Below, in pieces: positions 45,199 to 52,712 of a stretch of 64,000 nucleotides of DNA; positions within the stretch are counted from its first letter, which is position 1; each line of letters opens with the position of its first letter. Source of the DNA: UBA7957 sp965224675. Its GTDB lineage: Bacteria > Pseudomonadota > Gammaproteobacteria > Granulosicoccales > Granulosicoccaceae. The stretch spans positions 2,356,001-2,420,000 of the forward strand of contig CBDDAA010000004.1 in the NCBI GenBank assembly GCA_965224675.1, written 5' to 3'. The notes below the pieces were generated by a model. It worked only from the letters and a program-made list of their open reading frames with translations. It was not told where the DNA came from and made no database searches. A program made the position numbers and the translations under genes.

Positions 45199-45402
45199 TT
45201 GGCTGCTGACGACGGTTCTCTAGCGGGGAGGCTATTACTGATGGAAGGAAAACCTCACTATGGCTGTGCCTTTTGCCAACGCACTGATTATTTATTTAGT
45301 AAAAATGATATGGCTCATCAATCCCGTCGCTTGCCTCTTTTCTTAAATTCCAGAACCAGATGCAAGGCCAGACCTGTCACTATTGCCAATATTAGGCACT
45401 GA
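45199..45402 (+). pseudogene. possible displaced C-terminal end of the 7-TM gene
   Basis: Immediately after the 7-TM stop, a second frame reads DASGAYYRSLAADDGSLAGR and LLLMEGKPHYGCAFCQRTDY until about 45310, after which it becomes antisense of the next gene. It has no good start or ribosome binding site. A small deletion near 45170-45180 could have cut the end of the 7-TM protein. This is weak, and chance coding is possible. Confidence 0.25.
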
Positions 45403-46034
45403 ATTAATAACTGCCCCCAGGCGATCTCATACCCACTCTTTCCCATCCGTACACCACCGCGATACCCGAGCTTGAAGAAATGATACTCCGTGTCTATTAC
45501 CTGTCCGTTACGTGACAATTTGTCAAAAGGAGGAAATAGTAGCATTGGTATTGCAAAACCAGCGGCGAAAATAAATACCTTGGTTGCGTTGGAGAACGCC
45601 GCTACTTCATGCCTCTTTGTTAGGAGATACCTGTAAATCCGCCTAAGAATTAGTACCATCGTTAGAACAGAGATTACTATCAGGGACACGTAAAAGACTG
45701 GAGCAATGTATTTAGTAAAATCAGCTCGGCTACCGCTCTGGTCTAATTTAATTTGTTTTGCAGGTTGGCGGCCAAGCAGCTGGTTTATACACCACCGCGC
45801 TATTCGCGCTTCGCTTGTTTCCTCAGTGTGATACTTGTTAAACGTGTTTTCTTTTAAAATAAATCTTCGCTCGGCAATACATTTATTCAGTCGAACACCC
45901 TCGTCCTCACTAGACTGTTGATAGTTTCTTTCCCATGGCTTTAATTGTTGTTGCGTTCGCTCCTCCTGAAATTCAGCTCCATGTAAGAATGGCAGTAACC
46001 AGATAAATATAATTAAGCCTAGAAGAAATTTCAT
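45318..46034 (-). CDS. prophage inner-membrane protein with signal peptide and KPWER motif, 238 aa
   Basis: A signal peptide (MKFLLGLIIFIWLLPFLHGA) is followed by a periplasmic segment with KPWERNYQQ, then a Cys-containing loop and three membrane helices (VFYVSLIVISVLTMVLILRR; VFIFAAGFAIPMLLFPPF; LLIQCLILAIVTGLALHLVL). The KPWER(N/D)Y motif also opens the giant virion protein. It is transcribed opposite to its neighbours, next to P_L, as accessory lysogenic genes often are. A superinfection-exclusion role is a reasonable but unproven idea. Confidence 0.65.
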   Translation of the reverse strand: MKFLLGLIIFIWLLPFLHGAEFQEERTQQQLKPWERNYQQSSEDEGVRLNKCIAERRFILKENTFNKYHTEETSEARIARWCINQLLGRQPAKQIKLDQSGSRADFTKYIAPVFYVSLIVISVLTMVLILRRIYRYLLTKRHEVAAFSNATKVFIFAAGFAIPMLLFPPFDKLSRNGQVIDTEYHFFKLGYRGGVRMGKSGYEIAWGQLLIQCLILAIVTGLALHLVLEFKKRGKRRD

Positions 46035-46060
46035 ATCTTAATTCCTCTCGACTATTGTAG

Positions 46061-46150
46061 TTATAGTGGACAATCCATATCGAACATGGCTGCCATTACC
46101 AATGCAGTAATTTCAAATCCAAGCAAATCTCCTAGCATTATTTTTTTCAA
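46061..46150 (-). CDS. possible 29-aa membrane peptide upstream of the KPWER gene
   Basis: TTG 46150 stands seven bases after GGAG and opens MKKIMLGDLLGFEITALVMA, ending AMFDMDCPL. The hydrophobic centre could insert in the membrane. It is read in the same direction as, and 26 bases before, the 238-aa gene, so they may share a transcript. The non-ATG start and small size keep the confidence low. Confidence 0.4.
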   Translation of the reverse strand: MKKIMLGDLLGFEITALVMAAMFDMDCPL

Positions 46151-46293
46151 CCCTTTACTCCTTTTGAACACCTACCACGAATTGTAATCGTTTCGTAGCG
46201 CACAGATCAAAGTTTATTATTTTGAAAGTGATAAGCCTCGTTTCTCTAATAGTCACAAAATTTGGTTGTCTTGAAGAAAATTACAACTTTTAA

Positions 46294-46322
46294 TTGTTTA
46301 CATATACAACTATAAGTTGTAT
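46294..46322 (+). promoter_or_regulatory. P_L promoter with perfect repressor palindrome
   Basis: TACAACT-ATA-AGTTGTA (46305-46321) is a perfect 17-bp palindrome of the same sequence type as the operators around cI. It lies between the hexamers TTGTTT (46294-46299) and TTGTAT (46317-46322), 17 bases apart, 60 bases before the first rightward gene. It should be the operator of the rightward early operon toward int. The surrounding 46035-46381 otherwise holds only the small ORF at 46061-46150. Confidence 0.7.
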
Positions 46323-46381
46323 ATTCATTTCCACTCCCTCAACGAAATAGTCAGTAACTGTAAATACAGAGAGGAATCAGA

Positions 46382-46684
46382 ATGAATGTTGTGCTAGCTA
46401 CTATGACTGAGAACCCAGAAGATCCGATTTTACAGGTTTTTCGAGAGGCTCACCAAGAATACTCAAATCAGGCAATCAAGATTAAGCGCAAATACCCTGT
46501 TAGCCATTCAATCGCAATTAAAGTGATGCATAACATGATCAAACATCACTCAGCCGACAAGCCTGCGCCAAATGATGTAGCGCCCTACTCCCTGCGAATG
46601 GGCCTGGGTTGCATACACAAACCGATATCGACAATAACCGCCCTTGAACAGTTGCATGTTATCCGGCACGGAGCACTGTCGTGA
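46382..46684 (+). CDS. first gene of the P_L operon, 100 aa, unknown
   Basis: GAGGAAT precedes the ATG. The product is mostly helical (VFREAHQEYSNQAIKIKRKY) with a basic middle and the end LEQLHVIRHGALS. No family is recognised. As the first gene under P_L it may be a host-takeover or antitermination protein, by analogy with lambda N, but it has no arginine-rich RNA-binding N-terminus. Confidence 0.5.
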   Translation: MNVVLATMTENPEDPILQVFREAHQEYSNQAIKIKRKYPVSHSIAIKVMHNMIKHHSADKPAPNDVAPYSLRMGLGCIHKPISTITALEQLHVIRHGALS

Positions 46685-46794
46685 TTGACCTACTAATTGC
46701 CGAATACGGTATACCGCTAACGGTGGGGCTGTTTATTTGCATGGGCATTGTAGGTGCGATCGCCTACAACTATAGGCATGGATGGGATGATTAA
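46681..46794 (+). CDS. small one-helix membrane protein, 37 aa, GTG start
   Basis: The GTG overlaps the upstream stop as GTGA. The product VIDLLIAEYGIPLTVGLFIC followed by MGIVGAIAYNYRHGWDD has one membrane helix and a charged end. The tight coupling supports it as a real gene. Its function is unknown. Confidence 0.5.
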   Translation: MIDLLIAEYGIPLTVGLFICMGIVGAIAYNYRHGWDD

Positions 46795-46894
46795 CTACCG
46801 TCATGCTGCACTAACCTGCAGGGACATAATTGCTGTATGTGGACTGTTATCAGCTATTGGTCTCGGTTTGCATTATACCTTTGGAGTGATTTAA
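46778..46894 (+). CDS. small membrane protein, 38 aa
   Basis: The frame overlaps the previous one by 17 bases and ends just before the next ATG. It reads MDGMINYRHAALTCRDIIAV then CGLLSAIGLGLHYTFGVI, a single membrane helix; the second ATG (46787) is an alternative start. Two successive tiny membrane proteins before the repeat gene suggest a coupled operon, but no function is visible. Confidence 0.4.
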   Translation: MDGMINYRHAALTCRDIIAVCGLLSAIGLGLHYTFGVI

Positions 46895-48493
46895 ATGATT
46901 AACGAACTAACTACAGAACAAGAAAACCGGATGAAGGAGTTTGCAGATAAATGGATAAAGATTGGCCTCTCAACAGAGCCTGCGGACCGTCCAAAGGCAG
47001 AAGCTGCAATTAATCAAAGCTATCAACTAGCTGGGCTTACCCCTCCGTTAAAAATAGTGTGGTGCGGGTCGCCATTATCGCAGGGAGTAACAAGGGCAAT
47101 AATACTCGATAAACAATTTCAAGCCAGTGTTCAAGCCAGTGTTCGGGACAGTGTTTGGGCCAGTGTTTGGGCCAGTGTTCGGGCCAGTGTTCGGGCCAGT
47201 GTTTGGGACAGTGTTGGGGACAGTGTTCGGGCCAGTGTTCGGGCCAGTGTTCGGGCCAGTGTTCGGGCCAGTGTTGGGGACAGTGTTCGGGCCAGTGTTC
47301 GGGCCAGTGTTCGGGCCAGTGTTGGGGACAGTGTTTGGGACAGTGTTCGGGACAGTGTTTGGGCCAGTGTTGGGGACAGTGTTTGGGCCAGTGTTCGGGC
47401 CAGTGTTGGGGCCAGTGTTTGGGCCAGTGTTGGGGCCAGTGTTCGGGACAGTGTTTGGGACAGTGTTCGGGACAGTGTTTGGGACAGTGTTGGGGCCAGT
47501 GTTGGGGACAGTGTTGGGGCCAGTGTTTGGGCCAGTGTTGGGGACAGTGTTGGGGACAGTGTTCGGGACAGTGTTCGGGACAGTGTTTGGGACAGTGTTC
47601 GGGACAGTGTTTGGGACAGTGTTCGGGACAGTGTTTGGGACAGTGTTGGGGACAGTGTTTGGGACAGTGTTCGGGACAGTGTTGGGGACAGTGTTTGGGA
47701 CAGTGTTCAAGCCAGTGTTGGGGCCAGTGTTTGGGCCAGTGTTGGGGCCAGTGTTCGGGACAGTGTTTGGGACAGTGTTGGGGCCAGTGTTGGGGCCAGT
47801 GTTGGGGCCAGTGTTCGGGCCAGTGTTCGGGCCAGTGTTCGGGCCAGTGTTCGGGCCAGTGTTGGGGACAGTGTTCGGGACAGCGGATACGGAAGTCACG
47901 ACGTACATTTTTTAGCATTTTATGATTTTTTTAGAGAGTCAATTGGTCTACATACCGCAACTGAAAAAATACTTGGCTTATCAGATCTTGCAATGAATGC
48001 AGGTTGGTTTTTGCCTCATGCGAATATTTGTTTTGTGTCCGAACGACACAATGCCTTGATGCGAAACCCAGGTGGTCGATTACATAACGAGATTGGTCCG
48101 GCTGTAACTTATCCAGACGGTTGGGCGATCTACGCGCTCAACGGGACTTTGGTCCCCGCGGACTGGATAGAGAAATCACCTCCTTCTCCAGAAAAGTTAT
48201 TACACTGGAAAAATATCGAGCAGCGCAGAGTTGGTTGTGAGCTAGTCGGGTGGCACAACATTCTCCACTCTATCGGTGCAACCATTGTTAATGATTCAAG
48301 CATTCCTGAGATCGGTAAATTACTAGAAGTGAATCTACCTGATTCAGGTTTAGAGCGATTTTTACAAGTTCGCTGTGGAACAGGGCGCATATTTGCGTTA
48401 CCTGTCCCTCCAGAAATGCAAACCGCTCACCAGGCTAATGCCTGGACCTATGGTCTCGATGAGACTAATTACACACCAGAAGTGAGAACTTAG
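46895..48493 (+). CDS. DUF6745-like protein with a 63-unit tetrapeptide repeat, 532 aa
   Basis: GGAGTGATTTAA precedes the ATG. The N-terminus (GLTPPLKIVWCGSPLSQGVT) and C-terminus (RLHNEIGPAVTYPDGWAIYA, then LNGTLVPADWIE) match proteins of unknown function that I associate with DUF6745. Between them, residues ~76-330 are 63 units of (Q/R/W/G)(A/D)SV. In the family this stretch is normally short and non-repetitive, so here it has expanded. The regular period might form a beta-solenoid-like rod. It is followed by its usual partner gene. Confidence 0.7.
   Translation: MINELTTEQENRMKEFADKWIKIGLSTEPADRPKAEAAINQSYQLAGLTPPLKIVWCGSPLSQGVTRAIILDKQFQASVQASVRDSVWASVWASVRASVRASVWDSVGDSVRASVRASVRASVRASVGDSVRASVRASVRASVGDSVWDSVRDSVWASVGDSVWASVRASVGASVWASVGASVRDSVWDSVRDSVWDSVGASVGDSVGASVWASVGDSVGDSVRDSVRDSVWDSVRDSVWDSVRDSVWDSVGDSVWDSVRDSVGDSVWDSVQASVGASVWASVGASVRDSVWDSVGASVGASVGASVRASVRASVRASVRASVGDSVRDSGYGSHDVHFLAFYDFFRESIGLHTATEKILGLSDLAMNAGWFLPHANICFVSERHNALMRNPGGRLHNEIGPAVTYPDGWAIYALNGTLVPADWIEKSPPSPEKLLHWKNIEQRRVGCELVGWHNILHSIGATIVNDSSIPEIGKLLEVNLPDSGLERFLQVRCGTGRIFALPVPPEMQTAHQANAWTYGLDETNYTPEVRT
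47120..47884 (+). repeat. 12-bp tandem repeat array, 63 units
   Basis: Units of the form (C/T/G)GG-G(C/A)C-AGT-GTT follow each other without interruption. Only two positions vary systematically: the first codon (CGG, TGG, GGG or CAA) and the middle base of the second (GCC or GAC). Because the unit is a multiple of three, copy-number changes keep the gene in frame. The array is open in all forward frames and several reverse ones, which explains large mirror ORFs here. Confidence 0.95.
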
Positions 48494-48504
48494 AAGGAAA
48501 AATT

Positions 48505-48852
48505 ATGAATGAAATAGAGACGTTCGAAAATCAAGGCGCGCAGGGCGATATATTAATCAGACGCATCGATACAATGCCCACTGATGTTGTAGCGCAAGAG
48601 CCTATTGAAGGGCGACATATTGTTGCTCACTCAGAGACCGGGCATCACCACACTCTAGATTCAACGGGTGCTAATTTTTACCGCGCTGCCAATGACCCTA
48701 TGATTATGTATCTAGTCGTTGATGATGAGGTAGACCTGATTCACAACCGATCATTTGACACACATAAAACCCTACGCATACCCGCCGGAACTTTTGAAAT
48801 CAGGCGCCAGCGCGAATACACGCCAGAAGGCTGGAGAATGGTTGAAGATTAG
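48505..48852 (+). CDS. partner of the DUF6745-like protein, 115 aa
   Basis: GAAGGAAAA precedes the ATG. The product has GDILIRRIDTMPTDVVAQEP and GRHIVAHSETGHHHTLDSTG, a His-rich motif that I recall from the small genes paired with DUF6745-like proteins in phages and chromosomes. The conserved histidines could bind a metal. The gene starts 12 bases after its partner, so the two are co-expressed. Their joint function is unknown. Confidence 0.65.
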   Translation: MNEIETFENQGAQGDILIRRIDTMPTDVVAQEPIEGRHIVAHSETGHHHTLDSTGANFYRAANDPMIMYLVVDDEVDLIHNRSFDTHKTLRIPAGTFEIRRQREYTPEGWRMVED

Positions 48853-48931
48853 AATCCCGTACTCGCATTTGTATGCGCTGTGTTGACGTCCACTGTTATC
48901 GACTTGTATCAAATTTTTGGATCAAACTAAA

Positions 48932-49549
48932 ATGATTACAGCATACCCTCTATCCTGGCCGATTGATCGATCACGGACAAAGCACCATACCCGCCTACGT
49001 GGAAAATTTGCTCACGATGGAAAAAAAATCAGTGTTAGTCGGGCGACTCGTAGAGTGACAGAGCAACTGTCCAGATTTACCCGTGTAGGTCGCAATTTCA
49101 GAGTGCCAAGTGATAGCGTCATCATATCGACAGATATCAAGCTCCGAAAAGACGGACTACCGTTCTCAAGCGCCCGGATACCTGATGACCCTGGCGTTGC
49201 AGTCTATTTTTGTTTGGATGGCGATAATATGGTGATATCAATCGACACTTATAAATCGTTAGCCGACAACATGGCCGCTATTGCCGCAACGGTTGAGTCT
49301 ATGCGCACGTTGGATAGGCATGGGTCGGGCATCATGGTCAGAGCGTTTACCGGGTTTAAATCTCTACCAAATCCTGATAGGCGGCGTTGGCGTGATGTCA
49401 TGGGTGACATAGATGACATACATGAGGTTGAGAGGAGGTACAAGCAACTGGCTAGTGAGCGCCACCCCGACAAAGGGGGTTCCGCAGAAGCATTTGCGGA
49501 GTTGACGAAGGCGCGGGCTGATGCTCGGAAAGAATTCAATTTATGTTGA
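48932..49549 (+). CDS. phage J-domain protein, 205 aa
   Basis: The ATG at 48932 is preferred over a TTG at 48917. The N-terminal two thirds are unlike known domains (STDIKLRKDGLPFSSARIPD). Residues ~150-205 form a J-domain helix pair with the HPD motif (YKQLASERHPDKGGSAEAFA). Phage J-domain proteins are thought to recruit host DnaK to remodel complexes, for example in replication. It lies in the P_L operon before xis and int. Confidence 0.7.
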   Translation: MITAYPLSWPIDRSRTKHHTRLRGKFAHDGKKISVSRATRRVTEQLSRFTRVGRNFRVPSDSVIISTDIKLRKDGLPFSSARIPDDPGVAVYFCLDGDNMVISIDTYKSLADNMAAIAATVESMRTLDRHGSGIMVRAFTGFKSLPNPDRRRWRDVMGDIDDIHEVERRYKQLASERHPDKGGSAEAFAELTKARADARKEFNLC

Positions 49550-49732
49550 GCAATAAACAAATGCAAATAATCGACTATTTGCGGGGACATGACTGCATCA
49601 CTATTAATGATGCAGTAGAACTGGTCGGGCATGATATTTATTGCAACGCCACTGTCCAGAATGGTCAAGCAAAATCATATTACCAGAATTAAACCTGGGG
49701 TATTTGAATTGCCAAATAAAGAGATGTCGTAA
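49543..49732 (+). pseudogene. small winged-helix-like gene with a frameshift
   Basis: ATG 49543 overlaps the J-domain stop and opens MLSNKQMQIIDYLRGHDCIT followed by INDAVELVGHDIYCNA, then the frame ends at 49692. A +1 step near 49640 continues as LSRMVKQNHITRIKPGVFEL and ends with a TAA at 49730, three bases before the excisionase-like start. Together they match small phage winged-helix proteins of ~60 residues. One missing base explains the break; no homopolymer lies at the site. Confidence 0.5.
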
Positions 49733-49966
49733 ATGAAACGAATCAGACTAACGTCATTCATGCGCGAGACCTATCGCGATGGAGAAATATCGATCAGTAC
49801 ATTGCGACGTCGTGTTAATGATAAACAAATTCCGGGTGGATTTAGAGATGTTGATGGCACTTATTGGGTGGACATGGACAGGTTTCAGCGCGGCGAGAAA
49901 CCGGATTTGGTCGAAGTCGCGTTGTCTGAGTGTGACGAGTTAACCCTGCAGGCATTAGCGCTATGA
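49733..49966 (+). CDS. excisionase-like DNA-binding protein, 77 aa
   Basis: The product reads IRLTSFMRETYRDGEISIST, LRRRVNDKQIPGGFRDVDGT and YWVDMDRFQRG, a small winged helix like phage excisionases and AlpA-type proteins. It overlaps the integrase start as ATGA, the usual xis-int arrangement. It should bend DNA at the attachment sites to favour excision. Confidence 0.75.
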   Translation: MKRIRLTSFMRETYRDGEISISTLRRRVNDKQIPGGFRDVDGTYWVDMDRFQRGEKPDLVEVALSECDELTLQALAL

Positions 49967-51117
49967 CTCCAGGCAAACGCATCTATAAACTCCCTAAAAA
50001 CCTGACGTTGGAAAAGAAGTCCGGCAATTTCAGATATCGAAATCCGTTAACAGGCAAGCGGACATATTTCGGCAAGGACCGTGCTGAAGCAATTAAGCGA
50101 GCTGAAGCAGCAAACAAAGTCATTGCTCTGCGTAAAGAAAAACTGAAAGACGAGCAGGTGGGCTCTATTTCAGTTGGCCACGTCATCCGTCTTTATACAG
50201 AGTTGATAGTTCCTTATAAGCCCTGGGCAGACAGCACCCGTTCAAACAAGTTGATAGCGCTCCGCAAATACGATCGGGAATTTGGTCGATTTTTATTTGT
50301 CGCTGTTGATCGTGTGTTTATTGCAGAGTGGTTGGAGCAATACGCCAAGGCTGACACTTACAACGAACACCGAACAAATCTGATCGATATCTGGTCATTC
50401 GGAATCTCTCGGAAGTTGGCCGACATTAACGAGCCTGAGAAAACCATGGAGCGGTCAAACAGCTTGAAGATAGCGGCAAATCGACGAGATCGCGGTGTGC
50501 TGACTATAGAGCAGTATCAGGCTATCCATGATGCAGCTCCTGTGTTTCTGCAAGTCGCAATGGACTTGTCTTTGGTCACCCTCCAGGGCCGGGCTGAGAT
50601 TTGCAAAATACAGGATGCAGACCTGCGAGACGGTTTTCTGTTTTTCATCCGGCAGAAAACATCAGCCGAATCAGATATGGCCTTTCTTCGTATTGAGGTG
50701 ACCGACCAGTTGCGATCTCTTCGGGCAAAATCCCGTGCGAATGGACCGCCCTGCCCTTTTTGGGTTAACCGGCTTCCGCAACGCCAGCCATCCAAAAAAG
50801 ACAACAATAAATCACATGCATTTGCTGTTGCCCCTGATTATTTATCCAAGGCGTTCCAACGTCATCGTGACGGAATTGGTCTATTTGACGATGTACCTAC
50901 AAAAAACAGACCAACGTTTCATTCAATCCGTGGCCTTGGATCACGGGTCTATCGAGAGCTAGGCTATAGCAACGATTACATCAGATCGCTGATGGCGCAT
51001 GGCGATCAGAAAGTCACAGACATTTATTTAGAAAATCCGGGTCTTGTAAAAGACACGCACTTTTCGAAAGTTAAAGCGGGGATGAAATTGGCGGACCTGA
51101 AAGGCATGAATGTATGA
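49963..51117 (+). CDS. int: tyrosine integrase, 384 aa
   Basis: An N-terminal arm-binding region (LEKKSGNFRYRNPLTGKRTY) and SAM-like core-binding domain precede the catalytic domain. The active-site residues are visible: Arg near 210 in LQGRAEIC, His-x-x-Arg near 320 in PTFHSIRGL, His near 346 in MAHGD and the nucleophile Tyr near 355 in TDIYLE. It recombines attP with the 3' end of tRNA-Gly. The gene points toward attR, 317 bases away. Confidence 0.95.
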   Translation: MTPGKRIYKLPKNLTLEKKSGNFRYRNPLTGKRTYFGKDRAEAIKRAEAANKVIALRKEKLKDEQVGSISVGHVIRLYTELIVPYKPWADSTRSNKLIALRKYDREFGRFLFVAVDRVFIAEWLEQYAKADTYNEHRTNLIDIWSFGISRKLADINEPEKTMERSNSLKIAANRRDRGVLTIEQYQAIHDAAPVFLQVAMDLSLVTLQGRAEICKIQDADLRDGFLFFIRQKTSAESDMAFLRIEVTDQLRSLRAKSRANGPPCPFWVNRLPQRQPSKKDNNKSHAFAVAPDYLSKAFQRHRDGIGLFDDVPTKNRPTFHSIRGLGSRVYRELGYSNDYIRSLMAHGDQKVTDIYLENPGLVKDTHFSKVKAGMKLADLKGMNV

Positions 51118-51308
51118 TAATTGTACAGGTTTTGAGTAATGAAGATATGGTGACCATAGGGCACTTATTACTGCACGACTCTGAGAAAGGATGGGCTAAA
51201 ATCTCATCCGGACTCACTCAAGATTTTCAGAGCGAAGAATGCAGTTTTAATGTGCGTTTTGAAGATGGTTCAGAGCGCTGCCTTAAATTCACTGCTGTTG
51301 ATGTATAG
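51114..51308 (+). CDS. small protein after integrase, 64 aa
   Basis: ATG overlaps the integrase stop as ATGA. The product MIIVQVLSNEDMVTIGHLLL continues with a GWAKISSGLTQDF segment and beta-strand-like end. No family is recognised. It is the last prophage gene before attR and, by coupling, is probably expressed with int. Confidence 0.4.
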   Translation: MIIVQVLSNEDMVTIGHLLLHDSEKGWAKISSGLTQDFQSEECSFNVRFEDGSERCLKFTAVDV

Positions 51309-51433
51309 TATGAGAAACGGAACATGCTTAGCTTAAAAATACGCCAAATCGTACTACCTATTCTGGTTGACTTTAGTTGCGCTGGCTTTATAATGCCGTT
51401 TCCGTTTAAAATCGGGAGTTTAGCGGTCGCATC

Positions 51434-51486
<53 letters not shown>

Positions 51487-51497
51487 ATGTTTTTTGA

Positions 51498-51523
51498 CCT
51501 CGATTCAGATCCGAGGTTTTTTT
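51498..51523 (+). terminator. terminator downstream of the tRNA-Gly site
   Basis: CCTCG (51498-51502) pairs with CGAGG (51512-51516), followed by seven T residues. It separates the tRNA-Gly remnant from tRNA-Cys, so the following tRNAs need their own promoter; none is obvious in 51524-51615. Confidence 0.75.
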
Positions 51524-51615
51524 GCAAAAGGATCGGCATAATAAACCGATTAACAGATGTGACTGTGGGGTCCAGTAAGGTGCTCTGCACTGACTCCCTA
51601 GCGCGCGCGTGACCT

Positions 51616-51689
51616 GGCTGAGTGGCAGAGTGGTTATGCAGCGGCCTGCAAAGCCGTGGACCTCGGTTCGATTCCGGGCTCAGCCTCCA
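51616..51689 (+). tRNA. tRNA-Cys(GCA)
   Basis: A 74-base cloverleaf starts GGCTGAG and ends CTCAGCCTCCA, giving a perfect acceptor stem with encoded CCA. The anticodon loop reads CTGCAAA (GCA) and the T arm has GGTTCGATTCC. In E. coli the homologous cysT lies between glyW and leuZ next to pgsA, as here. Confidence 0.95.
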
Positions 51690-51713
51690 TCATATATTCA
51701 AATGCCAATCCCG

Positions 51714-51800
51714 GCCCGGGTGGCGAAATTGGTAGACGCAAGGGACTTAAAATCCCTCGGCTTAACAGCCGTGCCGGTTCGATTCCGGCCTCGGGCACCA
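51714..51800 (+). tRNA. tRNA-Leu(TAA)
   Basis: An 87-base cloverleaf with a long variable arm starts GCCCGGG and ends CTCGGGCACCA. The anticodon loop contains TTAA with anticodon TAA, and GGTTCGATTCC forms the T arm. It corresponds to leuZ of the glyW-cysT-leuZ group. Confidence 0.95.
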
Positions 51801-51845
51801 TTCAATTCGATAGATTTATTGGTCTCAGTCCGCTAGTCAAAACTA

Positions 51846-51963
51846 TGCACTTTAGTGCAAGGCTTTAGCAATACGAAATTAGTCGCGATAGCGACACATT
51901 AACTTGTCACGTTAACGACTTTCAGTCGTGTGAAAAGTGAACCTATGGACTTTCAGTCCATAG
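51846..51963. repeat. four successive short hairpins after tRNA-Leu
   Basis: TGCACTTTAGTGCA (51846-51859), GTCGCGATAGCGAC (51882-51895), ACGACT-TTC-AGTCGT (51915-51929) and CTATGGACT-TTC-AGTCCATAG (51943-51963) are perfect or near-perfect hairpins. Three share an ACT-T(T)(C/A)-AGT core. None has a T run, so they are not simple terminators. They fill the gap between the convergent tRNA genes and pgsA and may be repeat elements or RNA-processing signals. Confidence 0.6.
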
Positions 51964-52032
51964 TGGTTGAGTCTTAATACCAAATCTGCATACTCTCTGG
52001 CTTTTGATGCCATATGATTCCAGTGAAGTGTA

Positions 52033-52599
52033 TCAATCGGAAGGTGTAGATGTATCAGATGCAAACGCAGCTCGCAGATAGGCAATCATTGACCATATCG
52101 TGAGTATCGCAGCAACGTAGATCATAACCAGTCCAATTTTATAAATAGGTAATCCAAAGAGTGGTTCCAGGAAAAGTAATAAAGCCAAGGCAATAATTTG
52201 AGTTGTAGTTTTAAGCTTACCCAGATGATTGACTGCAACGGTACTTCGACTCCCCACTTCAGCCATCCACTCTCGTAAAGCAGATATAGTGATTTCGCGA
52301 CTTATGATTATTATCGCTGGAATAGTTAACCAAGGGCTTTGATCAAATTCAACGATAAGTATAAGAACAGTCGCAACCATTAATTTGTCGGCTACTGGGT
52401 CTAGAAAAGCGCCGAGACGTGATTCCTGATTCCATTTGCGAGCAAGATAGCCATCCGCCCAGTCGGTGATACCAGCGGCGAGGAAAACCGCACAGGATAA
52501 AGGTCGTGCCCAATCATACGGCAGATAAAATATGACCACTATTACTGGCAATAAAACAATCCGCAGCAGTGTCAGTAATGTCGGTATGTTCAGTTCCAC
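52033..52599 (-). CDS. pgsA: phosphatidylglycerophosphate synthase
   Basis: The 188-residue membrane enzyme joins CDP-diacylglycerol and glycerol 3-phosphate to form phosphatidylglycerophosphate. The CDP-alcohol phosphotransferase motif is complete: DWADGYLARKWNQESRLG followed by AFLDPVADKL. Four or five hydrophobic helices are visible. It lies downstream of uvrC on the same strand. Here it converges on the tRNA genes, whereas in E. coli they follow pgsA on the same strand. Confidence 0.95.
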   Translation of the reverse strand: MELNIPTLLTLLRIVLLPVIVVIFYLPYDWARPLSCAVFLAAGITDWADGYLARKWNQESRLGAFLDPVADKLMVATVLILIVEFDQSPWLTIPAIIIISREITISALREWMAEVGSRSTVAVNHLGKLKTTTQIIALALLLFLEPLFGLPIYKIGLVMIYVAAILTIWSMIAYLRAAFASDTSTPSD

Positions 52600-52712
52600 T
52601 GATTCAATGTCCTATGGAAGTAATGAATACCATCAACTCATCAAAGATGATCTCAGTTACTCGATTCAAGTTACAGCACGGGATTGTGCTACAAAAAAAT
52701 TTATTACACGGC

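Noticed and set aside
47120..47884. Array considered as CRISPR
   Set aside because: The units are 12 bp, contiguous and coding, without spacers or cas genes.
47037..47925. Four large mirror ORFs on both strands over the 12-bp repeats
   Set aside because: They arise because the 12-bp unit has no stop in most frames; only the frame of 46895-48493 has conserved ends outside the array.
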